NCBI RefSeq assembly: GCF_013373865.1 | Contig: NC_050467.1 | Location: 22,652,996 to 22,716,995, forward strand | DNA from: Monomorium pharaonis | Lineage: Eukaryota; Arthropoda; Insecta; Hymenoptera; Formicidae | Direction: 5' to 3' | DNA: 64,000 bases | Shown here: piece after piece, positions 24,001 to 39,000 of the stretch | Position numbering within the stretch: the first letter of the stretch is position 1 | Layout: every line of letters begins with the position of its first letter | Notes under the pieces: model-generated | Seen by the model: only the letters and a program-made list of their open reading frames with translations | The model's database searches: none | What the model was told of the DNA's origin: nothing | Made by a program: the position numbers and the translations under genes

Positions 24001-27000
24001 CTTTAATATGTTTCGACGATTTTTGAATCATCGTTCTTAAGTTCACAAACTCTTAAACTAAACGTCATCGCGCGCTTTGATAATTGACATTATCGTTATT
24101 ATTAATGTCAAGGCAATGTGCGGAATATTAAAAAATATTGAGATTGCTACTAAAACTATCAGTGTATCAAACAACCTTACATTCCACCTAAGACATAATC
24201 TTTACAATTCTTAGAACGAAGTTCACGTGGAAAAATATAAATCGAAGTAAGGCATATGAGTGGTTACGACTAACGAGTCTTGGTCGAAAATGTGTACACA
24301 ATTAAAAGTTTTCCACACTATAGTTATTGTGCGATTAAACTTTTGAAATTTTCGTGTCTTCTAAAAAAAAAAGGATACAAGATTGTATAAAAGGTCTCTT
24401 ATCTACTCATAACAGTGTATCAAACAATCTTTCTACTAAAATGTATTGTCCACAGTTAAGCAATCACACACACAGTAATTTTATACTTATGAAGGCAATA
24501 CAGAGAAGAGAGTATATGTATCGCAACTAAAAATTTATCGTAAATCCGCGAACAAAAAATTTTGTCTCGCGCAATCACATTAAAAAAAAGAAAAAAGAAA
24601 CGTAAAAGGAAAACACGTAAATTGCATGAAAGAAAAATATCAAAGTGAGTGTATAGTATAAAAAAAAAAAATCTGTTTCGAGCCTTACGCTTTCTCTTAC
24701 ACGTAAGAAAGTCTTTTACTGATCACTCGTAGTAATACATCGTCCAACAACCTCCGATGAGAGTGGCCGACACTTCCCAATCTCGTCAATTCATTCGGCC
24801 TGCTTTTCAAGCTTCCGGTGGTTCATCTCCATTTTCCCACCGTCTGTGCGGAATCATCCACATCTCTTTCTTTCTCTTTCTTTAGTTAACCTCGGCGTCG
24901 TCACTGAAATCCACATCATAATTCTTCGAGGTCGACTTGCAGGCACGAGTCTTCTGTGTTCGCCTGGTGACTTTGTTCGTGGTGCCGCGCTCCTTCCTGG
25001 GCTTTCGTGTCTTTTTCGGTGCTTCCTTCTCGGGCACTTTGAACACCATTGGCTGCTGTTGCTCCTCCAGCAGTTCACAATCCGTGTCCGTCGTCGGCAG
25101 CTCCTGCATCATCTCCTCGTCGTCGTCGTCGTCCGATGTCGAATCGCGGAATTGCCAACCGACGATCGCGTCCGTGTCGCCTATCGCCAGGTCATCGGAC
25201 TTAGCATACGGATGGCTGCAGACCGCGCTGCCGTCCGGACAATCCGGCCCGTCCAGCTGGCTGTCTAACCGCGTTGTTGTTCTGGGGTTGGCTAAGCTAG
25301 AAATCGCCGGGTCTGATTGACGGTCGGGGAGTGCATTCGTCGGGAGTACGATCGGGAGATTCTATCATGTGGTTACCGAGATTTTATTTATTTTTATTAT
25401 TATATAATTTTTTGCGTTTCAATCGGCCAGCAATTTGGTATGTTTGTGTTGGTTGTTGTTACGGGTCAGTGGCAGAATTTCGTCGTGTGTTTGACGACGG
25501 TTCGGTGTAGACAAATTTCTTAAGCAACGGCAGCAGGTTAGGGCGATGATCGGGCGGTAGTTAGGTGCTCGGTGTTTGCCGTGCGTGGTTTTGCGGATGA
25601 CGATGATGGCGATTTTTTTGTATTTTTTTTTTTTCAGTTTTTATTAGACGATAAGACGGCGATGCGGCGGTGAGAGAGGGCGATGGCGTGCGGGAACGCG
25701 GATGGGACAGAACGAAAACAGAAAAAATCAAGAACACGTAAAATCATTAGTGAGCGGCTACCAAGGGCAGGTCGATAGAAGTTCTATGTGTGAAATCAGA
25801 ACTCAGGCTGGTTAAAGTACACAAGATCAAACGAGCATTCCTGGATAACTGACAGCCTCCTCCGGAAGACAAGATTATATAATGTTACGTAAAAAAAAAA
25901 TCAATTAATTATGTTGTCATAAATATATTCATTAGCAATGAATTATATATATGATTGAAAATATAGACAGAATATCAATGGAAATTTCTAAACCGGAACG
26001 CTTCCCTGAAAGCTGCCAGTTTCCCATCTACATCTACACATATAAGGTGCCCCGAACAATCGTCTCATTCATTCGCGGATTCTTCGATCGATTTGATCGA
26101 AGAATCCCCAGGCCGAAGGGATGAGATTCCGAGGCACTTTGTACAACAGCACATACGCTTTTTTCTAACATTTGGTTTACTATACATAGAGTAGGGCCTT
26201 ACCTTAATGGCGGTCTGCATGAGGACCGTGGTGGCATAGTTGACGCCCTTGGTGCCGAGATGCAGCACTGCCGTGTAACCCTGCTCGGTCGCGCGTGCTA
26301 GAGCCTCGTCGATCTCGGCTTCACGGCGGATTAGCGCGGGATGCACGAAGCGCCGGTAAAGGATACTGGAGCCCTTGGTGGCCGGGCTTAGCAGCCACAG
26401 CACCAGGATGATTTTGATCTCATAGTAAAACGGAAACCTACGTAACAAACGTTCGAGACGCATAAAATATCACATGCGCCGATGCACTCGTCACGTTTCT
26501 CGAAATTATTTTAAAATTTGATAGACGTTTTTATCTGCGTGCATACAAGTTACGATATTGTAGTGAAATATATATAAATATTTGCGCAAAAATATTAGCT
26601 TTTAAATTAACTTTCTACAAACAAAAAATTGAATTTTTTGCTGGTCAGTCAGACCAATTGGGTCATTGATTGTATTTTTTAAAGGGTTCTAAAAAATTCG
26701 AAAAATTCTAACATACTCTTTTATCATTTAGAAGTACTATCGTACAATTAAATAGCTCAAGGCATTTTTTGCATCTTTTATATGTATTCAAATTTGAGAC
26801 AAACTTTCAGCAAAATGGAAAAATTTGAACTTTTCTAGGTATTTCTAAATATGTCTAAGATTTATAAAATACCACAAATAACGAGTAAAAATATTCGAGT
26901 CGTTAGTTTGATAACGATGACGATTTTGTTTGACCGGAATTTCCAAATAAATTTGTCACTTGTTTTTACAATGTAAAAATATAATATAACAACAATAAAA

Positions 27001-30000
27001 ATAGGTGATCGCTGTACCGTCAATTGCGGCTGTAATCTACTCGATTCGACTCGCGTCGCGAAAAATTCGTCACGGGCGTGAAAGTGAGAGCGGCATGGAG
27101 AAATGCGCGGTGCGCCGGGAGAGTATCGGGCATTTCGACGCCAGAAATACGCGGGGAACTCGTTTCCTTCTTGGTTGTAATCCGAGTATGAAGGGAGATC
27201 TGGCGCATGATGTTCCCCGAGGATGAGAAAGAGAGGGAGAAAGAGAATAGGGAGTAACGACGAGGAGAACCGGGAGGACGCGGAGGCAGGTCAGAGGAGA
27301 CGCGCGGGCAGAATCCTCAGAAGTGCATGTAAGCCAATATCTATCTCGTCCGAAATTAGACTTTCGGAATTCCTCACGGCGAGAGTGCGGCTTTCAAGAC
27401 CGCGCGGTCCGCAGCTGGTTTATTGGCCCCTCGCTTGCCCTCGTGCTTGCCGCGACTCCAAGATTCATCTCAATATCCGGTGCGTTTTATGTACGCGCGG
27501 CCGCTCCCAACGCAACGCCGTTTACTACACAATGGCCCGTCAATCTCTATAGACTTTTTCAAAAACTTTGACTCGATTTTCTCTCGATGTAAATGTAGGG
27601 GTCCCGATAGTTTTTTGTTAAATATTACAATCAAGTGGTACATAGAAATTAGTGTGTATTTATGGATTAAATTATTAAAAATTTAAAATACTAATTTCGG
27701 TTATAATTACTCCTGGTACACAAAGTAAGTAAAGTGTATAGAAATAGAATATTGATTAATGCATGAATGTTTTTACGAAATAATCTTTTTCCCACGGATG
27801 TTGCAATTATTATTTTTGATAAATGAATATATTTTAACGTAATAATAGCTCAACTTAAGGTTGCCTTCAATTCAAATCAAAATAAATCATACACATACAC
27901 ACAATTTATGCAAATTATAAAGCAAATGAATTTTTGTGAATGAATAGTAACGTATTTCTCACCAAAAACTAAAGAAGACGTCAGTGAATGTTTCCGCGCA
28001 TGTAAACAGCGCGAACACGATCCAGTACATCATCCATTTTACCTGAAATTAAGGAAACTCTAGAGCAATAGATTATTACAAATGTAGTGCAAAACCGCGG
28101 ACAAATTCGTGGTGCGTCACTTACAATGTGGAAAATATTTTTTTAAAACTAATAAAATAAAAAAATAAATATTGCTCTAAAAATTCTGAAGATCCATATA
28201 ATTTATGTATTTTATTAGTCATAAAAAGAGAAAAACAAAGTTTTAAAATATAAAATTATATTGGTTTCTATTATTGTAAATTTTTCTTCTTAATATAAAT
28301 AGATTGTAGAGATAAAAATATTTACGACAGCTGTACATAGCGACGTAAATATGATTCGATTTTCATCGGCATGCTCTTCTCTCACCGAGAAGAGCAAAAG
28401 ATTAGCGTTAAAAGAGTCTTGATTATTTAAGCGAATTCTAATAAGTAAATTTATGTTATGTGAATAATATTTAAGTGCAAATTGCGTAACAACTTGATAT
28501 TGTGTGACGATTTGTTATATACTTATATATAAAATTTCATAATTTCTTTCAATAAAATTTTTAGTGGAATCAGCTCTTAAATTTTTCATCAAAATATCAT
28601 ACTTTGTATAATTTAAAAGCTGATATAAATTATAATAAATAATTCTTTTTTCGTCTTTTAAATATTAATTAACTAAAGAACTTTTTGCATAAATATTTCA
28701 GGAAATAAAAAAGAAGACAAGAGTATCAAAAAGTTTTCAGAGTTGGCATGTTTCCAATTAAGTATTTTCGTGATACTAGATTTAAGAATCAAGATCGCAT
28801 TTGCCACGCTATTCATTATGTTGTACATTATTTACGTGTATATTTTCACTTACGTATTCCTTGACATTTTTCGTGCGCACCGCCTTGTAGGAAGCATACG
28901 CCGGGTACAAGGTGCCGAAGACCAATCTGAAAATCGGATAAACGAGTCTGTAAATAAGGGATCGCGGCGACACTATCGCCAGGAACACCGTCAACAATCC
29001 GACGTTGTTCAACGTCATTTTCATGGGGAACGTTTGCAGCCAGTAACGGCACCAGGCCATCGCTTGTCTCGCCAAAAGTTCGCCTATTCCTGTCCTATCG
29101 ATCACCGCAATCGGCAATTCGTCCGATCGCGGCACGTCCTTCTCGAAAATATCAATCGTCGATCGGCGGTCTTTTCTCGTATCCATCATATTATCAATTT
29201 TATTTCTCTCTATCTCTCTTTCTCTCTCGCGTCGCGCGCCTATAAATTTTCTGTAATCGTGAAATCTTGGACACTTCTGGAGATCCTGCGATCGTCGGAC
29301 CAGCACGACGAGTCGAGCTGTAACAAAAAAAAAAGAAAGAAATTATTTGAGAGATATCGTTAACACGTGCGTTAGTGAAGCAGCTGCGAATGCAATTTAA
29401 AGACTCAATGGTTGAAAGATTTGATTAATGTTTCTTTAAGGTACTTTAAGGTCTCGTTAGTGAAATCGATTACCGGACTTGTAAAGGTCCAGTGAATGAG
29501 TCCGACGATTGAAACAGTTATAGAACAGAATGGACATAGTTCTACTGCGATAAAGCTAAACATTAACCTAACAAAGTCGTTGTATTAATCGTTGACGTCA
29601 ATTTGGAGACATTTCGAGAATATTCACGTGGGAACGGTGACTAAATATAAATGAAAAATTTAAATTGGTGTAGGTCCAATTTTCAAAATCCCACTAAAAT
29701 ATTTGTTTTCCCGATTTATTAAAACGCTCGTAATATTTGTATGTATATTTAACAAAATGAGTTTTCTATTTCCACGTTATTGAAACAAAATACAAATCGA
29801 TATAAAGTTACGCAACAGTACGTTGTGTACTGCTAAAATTTTAAACATGCAATTTGGCATCAAAATGTAGCTTTTACACATTCGTCAGATATTTTAGCTA
29901 TTTGTTCGAACGATTTACGCTTTTTGACGGCAGCGTCATGGAATGGCCATCGAATTTGAGAATTCGGAGCAGCGTTTTCGATTGAAGCGCGATCCGTCAA

Positions 30001-33000
30001 TCAATGCCTGCAACGACCTCGATTGTTCTGGTCTCGTTTAGAAGATTACGCAAGAAACTTATTATGGAGAGTCAATTAAATAAACGGTATCACCAATCCG
30101 TCATCCGTATCTTTTGAAATAAAAACTTCGCTTACAATCCACATTGCAATCAATAACAATAATACATCCTTTTATTTTTTTCAATTTTATTCACTCAAAA
30201 TTTATCGTTGTATGATTGCAATGCAATATAGATAAATTTTATGTACAATAATAAATAAAGAATGAAACTTATCTTGTGTACTAATACTTGTGTAGTAATT
30301 TTGAATAATTTTCTCGAATTATTTTATTGTGTTTAATATATCTTTCGTAATGTGTGCGTTTTTATATGAAAATACTTTTCAATAACTTTTTAAATAAGTT
30401 TTCCTACTTTTGTTCACTTACATTTGTTATACATTTACGAACTTTGACTATTGGTAAAAAATGCATAGTTTAGTCTTTTCTTACTTAGCAATTAGACAAT
30501 CTGTCAATAATCCAAGTGACACGCACTAATTACTATTCGTTAATACCTCGATCCTACACACCAAAAATGCTTCCGCGGTTTGTTTCAATTAAATTCTACG
30601 TGAACGACAATATGAAATTCTAACGAATAACTCGACGCTCTTTCTTCTTACAATCCAACTGGTTCGCCCGTCAGATTCATTCGCGTCTCGTCTCCTCGAA
30701 CTCCTGTCGCTGCCTGTTCGTGGCCGTTGCGTGCGAGACAACGACGCTTCGTCAGTCCTCTCTGAGGTCGTGACGAATTCTGGCGAATTCGTTTCCTGCT
30801 TCGTCACCGCGCTCGCCGTGCGTGTCGTTGTTGTTTGCCGGAGATTATGTTCTCGCCCGTGAGACCGTGCTCCCCAGGTTTAATGCGCGGCGATTCGAGT
30901 CGTTCTCCTCGCGTATGCTTCCAGTTACAGACTAAGCGCGTAGCTGCGTCCGTACGGGCACCGTCAACGACGTCGACGACGACGACGACAACGAGCTTGC
31001 GGAGGCTCTATTTTCGCGCCTTAAGCCGCTATCACGCGAGCGTTGCTGCTAAACGCGACACGACGTCTGCTGAAAGACCACGACTTTCGCGCACCTCGAT
31101 GATTCACCTGATTGTGTTCGCGCCACGAAACGCTTCCGTAAACTAATCCGCACGTCCCGTGGAACCATCTCGATCAGGTTGAAGCTGTTTACGTTTATGC
31201 CTCGAAGGAAATACAAGTGTTTCAAGACGTTTAGTTTAAGGAATCTTATTTTCGGAGCTATTACGGAATGTTTGCGCATTCCTTTATCATTTTTTTCGTT
31301 ATATTTATTTTTTAAGCAAATTGAGAATCGATCCTTTTCAATAACATTTAATTAAACGCTACTCTGCAAATTTTAAAGGAGAATTCTATTAAAATTCAAA
31401 TCAAAATAAATGAAAAATAGAATGAAATATCTCGTCATTTATATAAAATGTCGAAAAGGTTGATTTAAAAAATCTTAAATTTTTAACGACCTTTACATTT
31501 AAAATACTGTTGAAGCTTAAATGTTATATGATATGAAGAGCTTATTTCTGTTCGATATCGAATAAAGGTCAAAGAGTCTATAGATCGGAGTAGATGCGGA
31601 CAGCTCGAGATATTCTGTTGTATCACAGTAGGTCAAATATTCGAAGCTTCCAAAATGATATATGTTTTAAATTCCAAAGTCTCGAAAGAGTATTTGCGAC
31701 GGATGCATTTAGACGGATGCATGGCCGTTTTTTCGCGAGTAGGTCATCTCCGTATGTGCCAGAAGCGCGCGGGTTAATTATACGCGCCAACCTAGATATC
31801 GCATCGGTCAAGCTTTATCAGAATAAGGGCCGCGATCATTTAATTCACAAACGACGTACTGCGCGAATTTAGAATTCGGCGGAGTTAACGTTAAACTTTG
31901 CGCGCGAGTCTTAACATCGGTATCGTTTCGCCGAAATAAAAGTGGCAAGACTACAATGACGGAATAACACGTAAATCAGATGGGAGGCACAACAGGAGTA
32001 TTGTTTCTCCTGAACATCACACATGCTGTGAATTCTCCGCGTGACGTTCCCTCGAAAGTTTCGACAGCACTCTGGGGAGTCTCTGAAGTCTCCGGAGAAA
32101 TAAATTAAACAACGAATAATGCGTAACAGTTACAACTTGTGTGTTTATAACTTTGTGAATTAATTTTGTATGCCATGGGTTAATTAAATTTTATTGTACA
32201 CGGTGAGACTTCGAAAAACGATATTCCTGTCGTTTCCAACCTCGCCACTCCTGTCCGGAGCAGAAGTTTCCTTGTAAGAATAAAAACAATGGCTGCGTTA
32301 ACACGAGTTGCCAAGTCACTTCATCAAACTCAGCCGAGCGAATTAAATTAGCGCGTTAGCGTCAATTCTCCGCAGATCGAGGGGCGATAGACAGGCTCGC
32401 GACAAAAATTATAAAACCGTAACGTCAGAGAGATCGATTGTCCACGTCGTAAAACGCCGGAAGTATACACCGCGACGTCACTCATTTTCTATTTCACTAG
32501 CACAACAGAGCCCAGGTATTCCCTTTAATTTGTACAGCGTTAGAAGTATATTTGTCAGTGCCTCTAATTATTGAAAAATCTCATCTATTAATTACAACAA
32601 TCAAACGGCATCAAACTCCTATAACTGTTTTGTGTTAAGATTTTTAACAATTGAGATACCGACAAATATCGCGATCGATCGTACCTCCGGGTGACGCGAC
32701 GGACGTTTGACGTTTGCGACACGCGAACGCGACGAATATCGGGGAAAAAAACAGATCGACGAAGGCCCCCGCCGCTCTGCAACTGCGATCGCTGCACGAA
32801 ATAGCGAACAATCGCCTGCGGCTGCAGGTAATTCGATGATTGTCACCAATGTCGCTTCGTACCGCGGATTACGTAACGGGGCGTCCCTAATGCGCACCGT
32901 CCGCGGCGAACGCGATCGCTCGCGGCGCGTTAATCACGCCCGGCCGCTTCCGGCTCCGGTCCCGATAGACGAGCCCACATACGACGAGACGTCCTTTCGA

Positions 33001-36000
33001 TTCGCCCATGGGGGGGGGGAGGGGAAGGGGAAGAAAGGGTTTCGGGACGAAGGAGCCAGCCGACTGGCAATCGCGCGATAAGACCCCCGACGATTTACGA
33101 CCGTCGCGATTCCGCCACGGCCATTTACGAAATTGAATGTCCACCTACTGGCCAACGCTAAGATTATCTATCGACCTGATATCTCGTAAAGGAGGACCTC
33201 GGCGACTTTTACGCCGCCTTTTTGTCCCTAACCCGTGGCGTTATATACGCGCTCACTTCTTTCCGGTCGTGCGTTTCCATCTGAACGAGTTTGCGCGAGG
33301 TTTAGGTCAAAATTTTTATTACATCGCCCTTTAATCTATTCCGGTGATAACCGGCGGGCAAGTAGCTTTCAATTTAATACGTTCTACAAGAGATATTATT
33401 GTCGTTTACACCTTCTATTATCCAATTGAAATCTCTATTTCGCTGTGAAATTTAATTTCAATTTCCTAAGATGTGTTACCCTCTAAGTTATCGGATAGTT
33501 TCGATATTTCTTCGTTTCCACTCTTTCTCTCTCGCCGATTAAATTTTGATCGTATTGCTTGTAATATCCTTTCCACGCGCGCATTCGTTCAAGCGAAAAA
33601 CGATGATTGAAAATATCTCGTTGTATTGCTACTCAAGGTTGCGCCGTACTCGAAAGTTTCGAAACAGCTGTGCATTCTATCATTTGTAATTCCAGTGACT
33701 CGCAAACCCCGGAACAGTTTGTGCAGCTCTCGTTCGCGTGACTCAAATTATATCGATAGAAATAGCGTATAAACAGCATAGAAATGATAGAGAAACAACA
33801 CATAAATGCTGCCATAAAAAATTATTTTTTATATTCCTTACATTTTCTCATTATATTCTCCTTGAAAGAAACAAATTTGAAAGTAACTTTTAAAATACAA
33901 GTTTCATCAATTTGATTATAAAAATTTATTATTAAAATTTGTTCAAGAAAAGTTTTGCGTCGAGTGTCGAAAAATTTCGCGTTACAATCGAAGTTGGTAA
34001 ATATATATTTTAACATAAAATATTGTATACGCATATCTTAAAAAAAGTTATAATACAGTTTATTAAGATAGATGAACTATGCCTAGTGTAAATTAATAAT
34101 AAAATAGTTTATCGACCTTTATCGTCCCTAGAGCGGGAGAGACGGGGAGAGACCGGGAGAGACGGAAAGAAACGGGGAGAGACGGAGAGAGTCGGGGAGA
34201 GACGGTGAGAGACGGGGAGAGACCGGAAGAGACGGGGAGAGACCGGGAGAGACGGAGAAAAATGGGGAGAGACCGGGAGAGACGGCTAGAGACCGGGAGA
34301 GACGGGAAGAAACGGTGAGAGATGGAGAGAGATGGAGAGAGACGGGGAGAGACGAGGAGAGACGGGGAGAGACGGGAAGACGCGGGGAGAGACCAGGAGA
34401 GACGGGGAGAGACCGGCAGAGACGGGGAGAGACGAATAGAGACGGGAAGACGCGGGGAGAGACCAGGAGAGACGGGGAGAGATGGGGAGAGACCGGGAGA
34501 GACGGGGAGAGACGGCTAGAGACCGGGAGAGACGGGGTGAGACCGGGAGAGACTGGGAGAGACGGGGAGAGACCAGGAGAGACGGGAGAGACCGGGAGAG
34601 ACAAAGAATGTTTCTATTGTGTTTAAATTAAGGTAATAAGAAAAATAAAGATGGCTGTTATTTTATTGAAAAAAAGGAACTTATTTAAAACAGTCTTTTA
34701 AATGGATTTCTAAATCCATGGCAGCTTTTAGAAAAAAAAGTTAGAAGTACGTGAATAAATGAATATTAGATTTATAAAAGATAGATAAATGCTTATTCAA
34801 AAATAAAATAAAAAGAGCAACAGTAAAGCAAGGCTCTTAAAAGTTAAACAACAAAAGCAAAGAAAATTTGAAAAAGCGTAGCATAAGAATAGAGAGCCAC
34901 AGCAACTCGTGGCAGAGTATAGCTAGTTAATAATAAAATAGTTTATTATTACGCTTTCAAGCTTCTCGAAATTGGAAGCGCGATTCGTATATTTATTATT
35001 TGCGTGTTATATAAAACATCAAACGCGATTGCAGTCCTACACGATTGTCAATGCGCTTTCATGTATATTAATGATGGCAACATGTAACTTTCCCCTCATT
35101 TATCGCGGCATATAAGAGGTGGCCTCAGTCACGGCTATTCGTATGTATCACGAGGTCAAGATCATTGTCGTACGTTTAAGTATAGTCTGAGTTCTCATTT
35201 AACCCTGACAGTCATTTTCAATGTGATAACAAAGTTTCGTAGAAACTTATATTTCTGTTCATATTTCTTCCGTTTTTTAAATAATATATATATATATATT
35301 AAATGAAATGTTACAACGCCTTTAGCTGCGTCAAATTTTGTTGACAAATTTCTTTAATGTATCTGTAAAAATTAATGCAAATGTTATCGAATAACCCAGG
35401 GTTATTATATAATATTTTTTAGTTACAATATTAAATGTTTTCTGGTAATTTAAAATTTGAGATATTTCTAAATTTTAAATCACAAAAAAACATTTGATAT
35501 TTTAACTAAAACATATTGCCTATTAATTTTTAATACTTGTTTGAAATTTTTGTTAAAATAAAGAATATTTAATAATATAAGTAATAATAATAAAATCAAA
35601 CGTGTTGATTACTTTATATTATTTTCACGTATCCCCTGAACTAAATGGGAATTCTGTTTTTTATCACAACGAGAAAAAAATGCGTGACACAGATGTATTT
35701 GGCGGAAGTGCCTTGCAAGAGACACGTGCAAGGTTACCGATAAATTGTAAGTGGAGCGGGTAGTAATCTAATGCGTAGAGAGAATAGTTATTGTTTTATA
35801 TTGTAGCATGAAATTTATATTCTACTATTGTATAGTGATAGTAACATTTGTTGCAATTGTGTTGCGTAAAATAAATTCAGTGCATTGCGCCTTCCGCGGT
35901 AGAAACTGTTTGATGCTCGGGAGATGATTAATACGCTGAACATGGAATTTTCATTGTTATAAAATTCATTTAAAAGACATGTCATACTGCGACTAAAATA

Positions 36001-39000
36001 CATTTACGAAAAAAATTTTTAAATAAATAATTTTATATAGAAATATTTATTAGCTTCTACCGTTACGTGTACTTTAATTTTTGGCTCATTCTGTATTAAT
36101 CATTTTATTAGTCATGCCTATTAACTGCTTTATATAGATGCACGTGTGTGTATATTCTTACTATGACAACCATACGGTTCATTCTGGGACATTGATAGAC
36201 AAGCAGCGAACAAAGTGTAGCAACGAGAGCGTGCTTCGTTATTTCGGGACAAGGACGAAGAGTATTAACTTAATCTAACAATAATTTACGAAGACGTTTA
36301 TTTAACCTATTAGATACATAAAAAATAATCTCATACTAGTTCTTATTTCAAGGTTTCATTACATGCTACATGTATGTGTAAAAAGCAAGAGATCAACTTT
36401 TATGAATACGTAAATTTTGAATATGATATTTTAATGTGCCAGATGTTCTATACGCAAATCAATAAATTATTTGCTGCTATAATATCCACTTTCTCACACG
36501 TTGATAATTTATAATATCAATTTAAAAAAAAAATACAATTATGTGGGCGTTATAGTGAAGATTTCTGGCGTTGAGATTTTCTGGATTTGTGCCAAAGTTG
36601 CAGAGTGTTCAAAGCTGTCTACTCGGAATTGCAACGAGTCACGAGATAAATGCCATTCCATTATATACCACCAGCTCATCAACCTTGAAGCGCCACACAA
36701 TCAAACCCAGTAAAGAAAATAAAAGAAATAAATATGAATTTCCTCGTTTCTAATTGAAGGTCTTAATTAGAATATTTATGTATCGACGTACAACTCTGAT
36801 GCTTTTATTTTAATGTTAAACAATTGTTGACTTTTTACTACTAGTAGAAATAATAACTTTAACACAAAATGTAGTAATAATTTTAATTTTTTGCTATCAA
36901 ACTTGATTTTGTATCAGGAATTGTCTCTCTCTGGACCTTCTCATTATATATACGTATATTTTTGTATATTTGCCAATACATTAAAGATAAAAAATTATTA
37001 TTTATACTATATATCTTATAGATAAGAAATTTATGTAATGCCTTTTTGAAAATAATGCAGTTAAATATATCCTACATTATATTTTGTAAATGTCTCATAA
37101 TTCTCTCTCTCTCTCAGACTCTCAGGGTTTGTTTTTTTTTTTTGTATTAATAGCATTAATGTGTGATTTTTAATAGCATTAATATGTATTAACTAAAATA
37201 CGCACTACAACAGTTTTGGCACAATCACCTATTATATGAGAAAGCAATGTTTCTGTTACAGCTATAAATGTAATTATGCTGGCGCAATAATTATTTATGC
37301 TGACAATTACCTAATTTTATGTATTTTTAACTAGACATTAAAACTAATTCGATAGTTTAATTGGCCTCTCATAATAATTCATTTATTTTATCTTAAAGAA
37401 TTAATATCACAATATTTAGTGATAAAGTTTATTTCCTTCTGAATTGTATATATAAAAAGGATAACAAAGGATATCTTACAGATTATACAATATATGATTA
37501 TATTGGATACAATTCGCAATTTTTAAATTTTTTGTCGTGGGAAATATGTATTTCTTGTACGATTAGCCATATATTTTTCCTAATTAGCTTACGTAATCTC
37601 TCTTCGAGGCATTTTGTTTACATTCTAAAAACATGTATTTCCCAATAATGATATTGTGTGAAAGTAACAGTGTATATCAGAACTATTTTCAATATATCAA
37701 TTAAATTGTTCATTTATTTCATAGGAAATATTGAATTACATCTTAATGTATTCTTCAACATTACAAAATGCAAAAAGTGCGAAGTTCGCTATGGTTATAT
37801 GTCTTGTACAATTTATAAGTCAAAAATAATTTCTTTTTGAATTGTTTCCTAATGTTACGATAGTAATTTTTTAAGCAAATATATAAAATGCTGTTATCTA
37901 TTAAAATCCTCTAAAAATGTAATAATATTAAAAATTAGGAACTCTGACGCGTTTATTTCACAAAGTCAACGCATTCTTTGAAATAGAAATAAATATAGAA
38001 GATACTAATTTATTTGAAAAATATGATAATTATATTTGAAATTAGGAACATTCGAGTGTTAAATTTACGATTTTAATATAATTTTCAAAAAAGAGAATAA
38101 GATAGAATCACAGACATTATTATTCATCAGGAAATCTCGACTCTCACAGTGAAATTATCCGAACAATATAAAACACATTTGAAATAAGGAACTTTTCCGC
38201 TTCTTTACATCGCTCTCACGGCTTGGACGCAATTTTCAGAGGCGGGGGCAGAAAAACCACGGATACCGTGTTAACGACCGTTACTCGCTTGAAAATCGGC
38301 GCGTGGAAATTGCGCGAATAATGCACCGTCGTCGGAACGAGCACAGGTGTGGCTCGGCTGGGCGGCAAGAAGCACGTCATGTTCGGTTCGTCCGGCAAAA
38401 TCCTGTCGAAGAGGAAAAAGTACCGAGAAATGTCGAAGCGATTCGACGCGTGCGTTGCTTCTATAACCGATTATAACAAAAGAGAAAGAGACAAAATGAA
38501 ACGGATCCGAGTGTGCCTCGACAGCGACGTTACTTCGTTAGGCAGAACACGAAGGATTGAGACAGAAGCGTCGTAGAGAGATGCTTCTTCGGAGTCGTTG
38601 CAGAAGCGATGTGCACGGCGATGGCCTCAATTGCGACCGTTTGAACCGTTCACCAGCTGATCGCCTATTAGCAAGAGGCAGTGCGGGTAAAGGCAGAGCA
38701 CTCGCTGGATTAGAAAGTACAGATCTCATCCAACGAAATAACTTGCTAAATCTAGCAGCATCCGAATGCTTCTGGAAGAGGTCGACCTATCTTTCTTTCT
38801 CTCTTCCTCCTTCTTATCAGCGTCGTTCTCTCATCAATATTCTCCTGGACCTGCGATTTATCTTGAGGACATCGTGATTAATTCTAGCCGTTTGAAAATA
38901 TTTTCGCTGCTTCGTTCCAACCGATTCCCATTAATTTAGCATCGTTTCGCGCATATCTTATTTTTCATATTCATTTCACATAACATTCCTTTAATAAGAT

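Noticed and set aside
34128..34626. 158-residue Ser-Pro-Leu and 103-residue Arg-Asp-Gly-Glu frames; also a possible CRISPR-like array
   Set aside because: They are translations of a contiguous 10-base minisatellite. There are no unique spacers, so it is neither a gene nor a CRISPR array.
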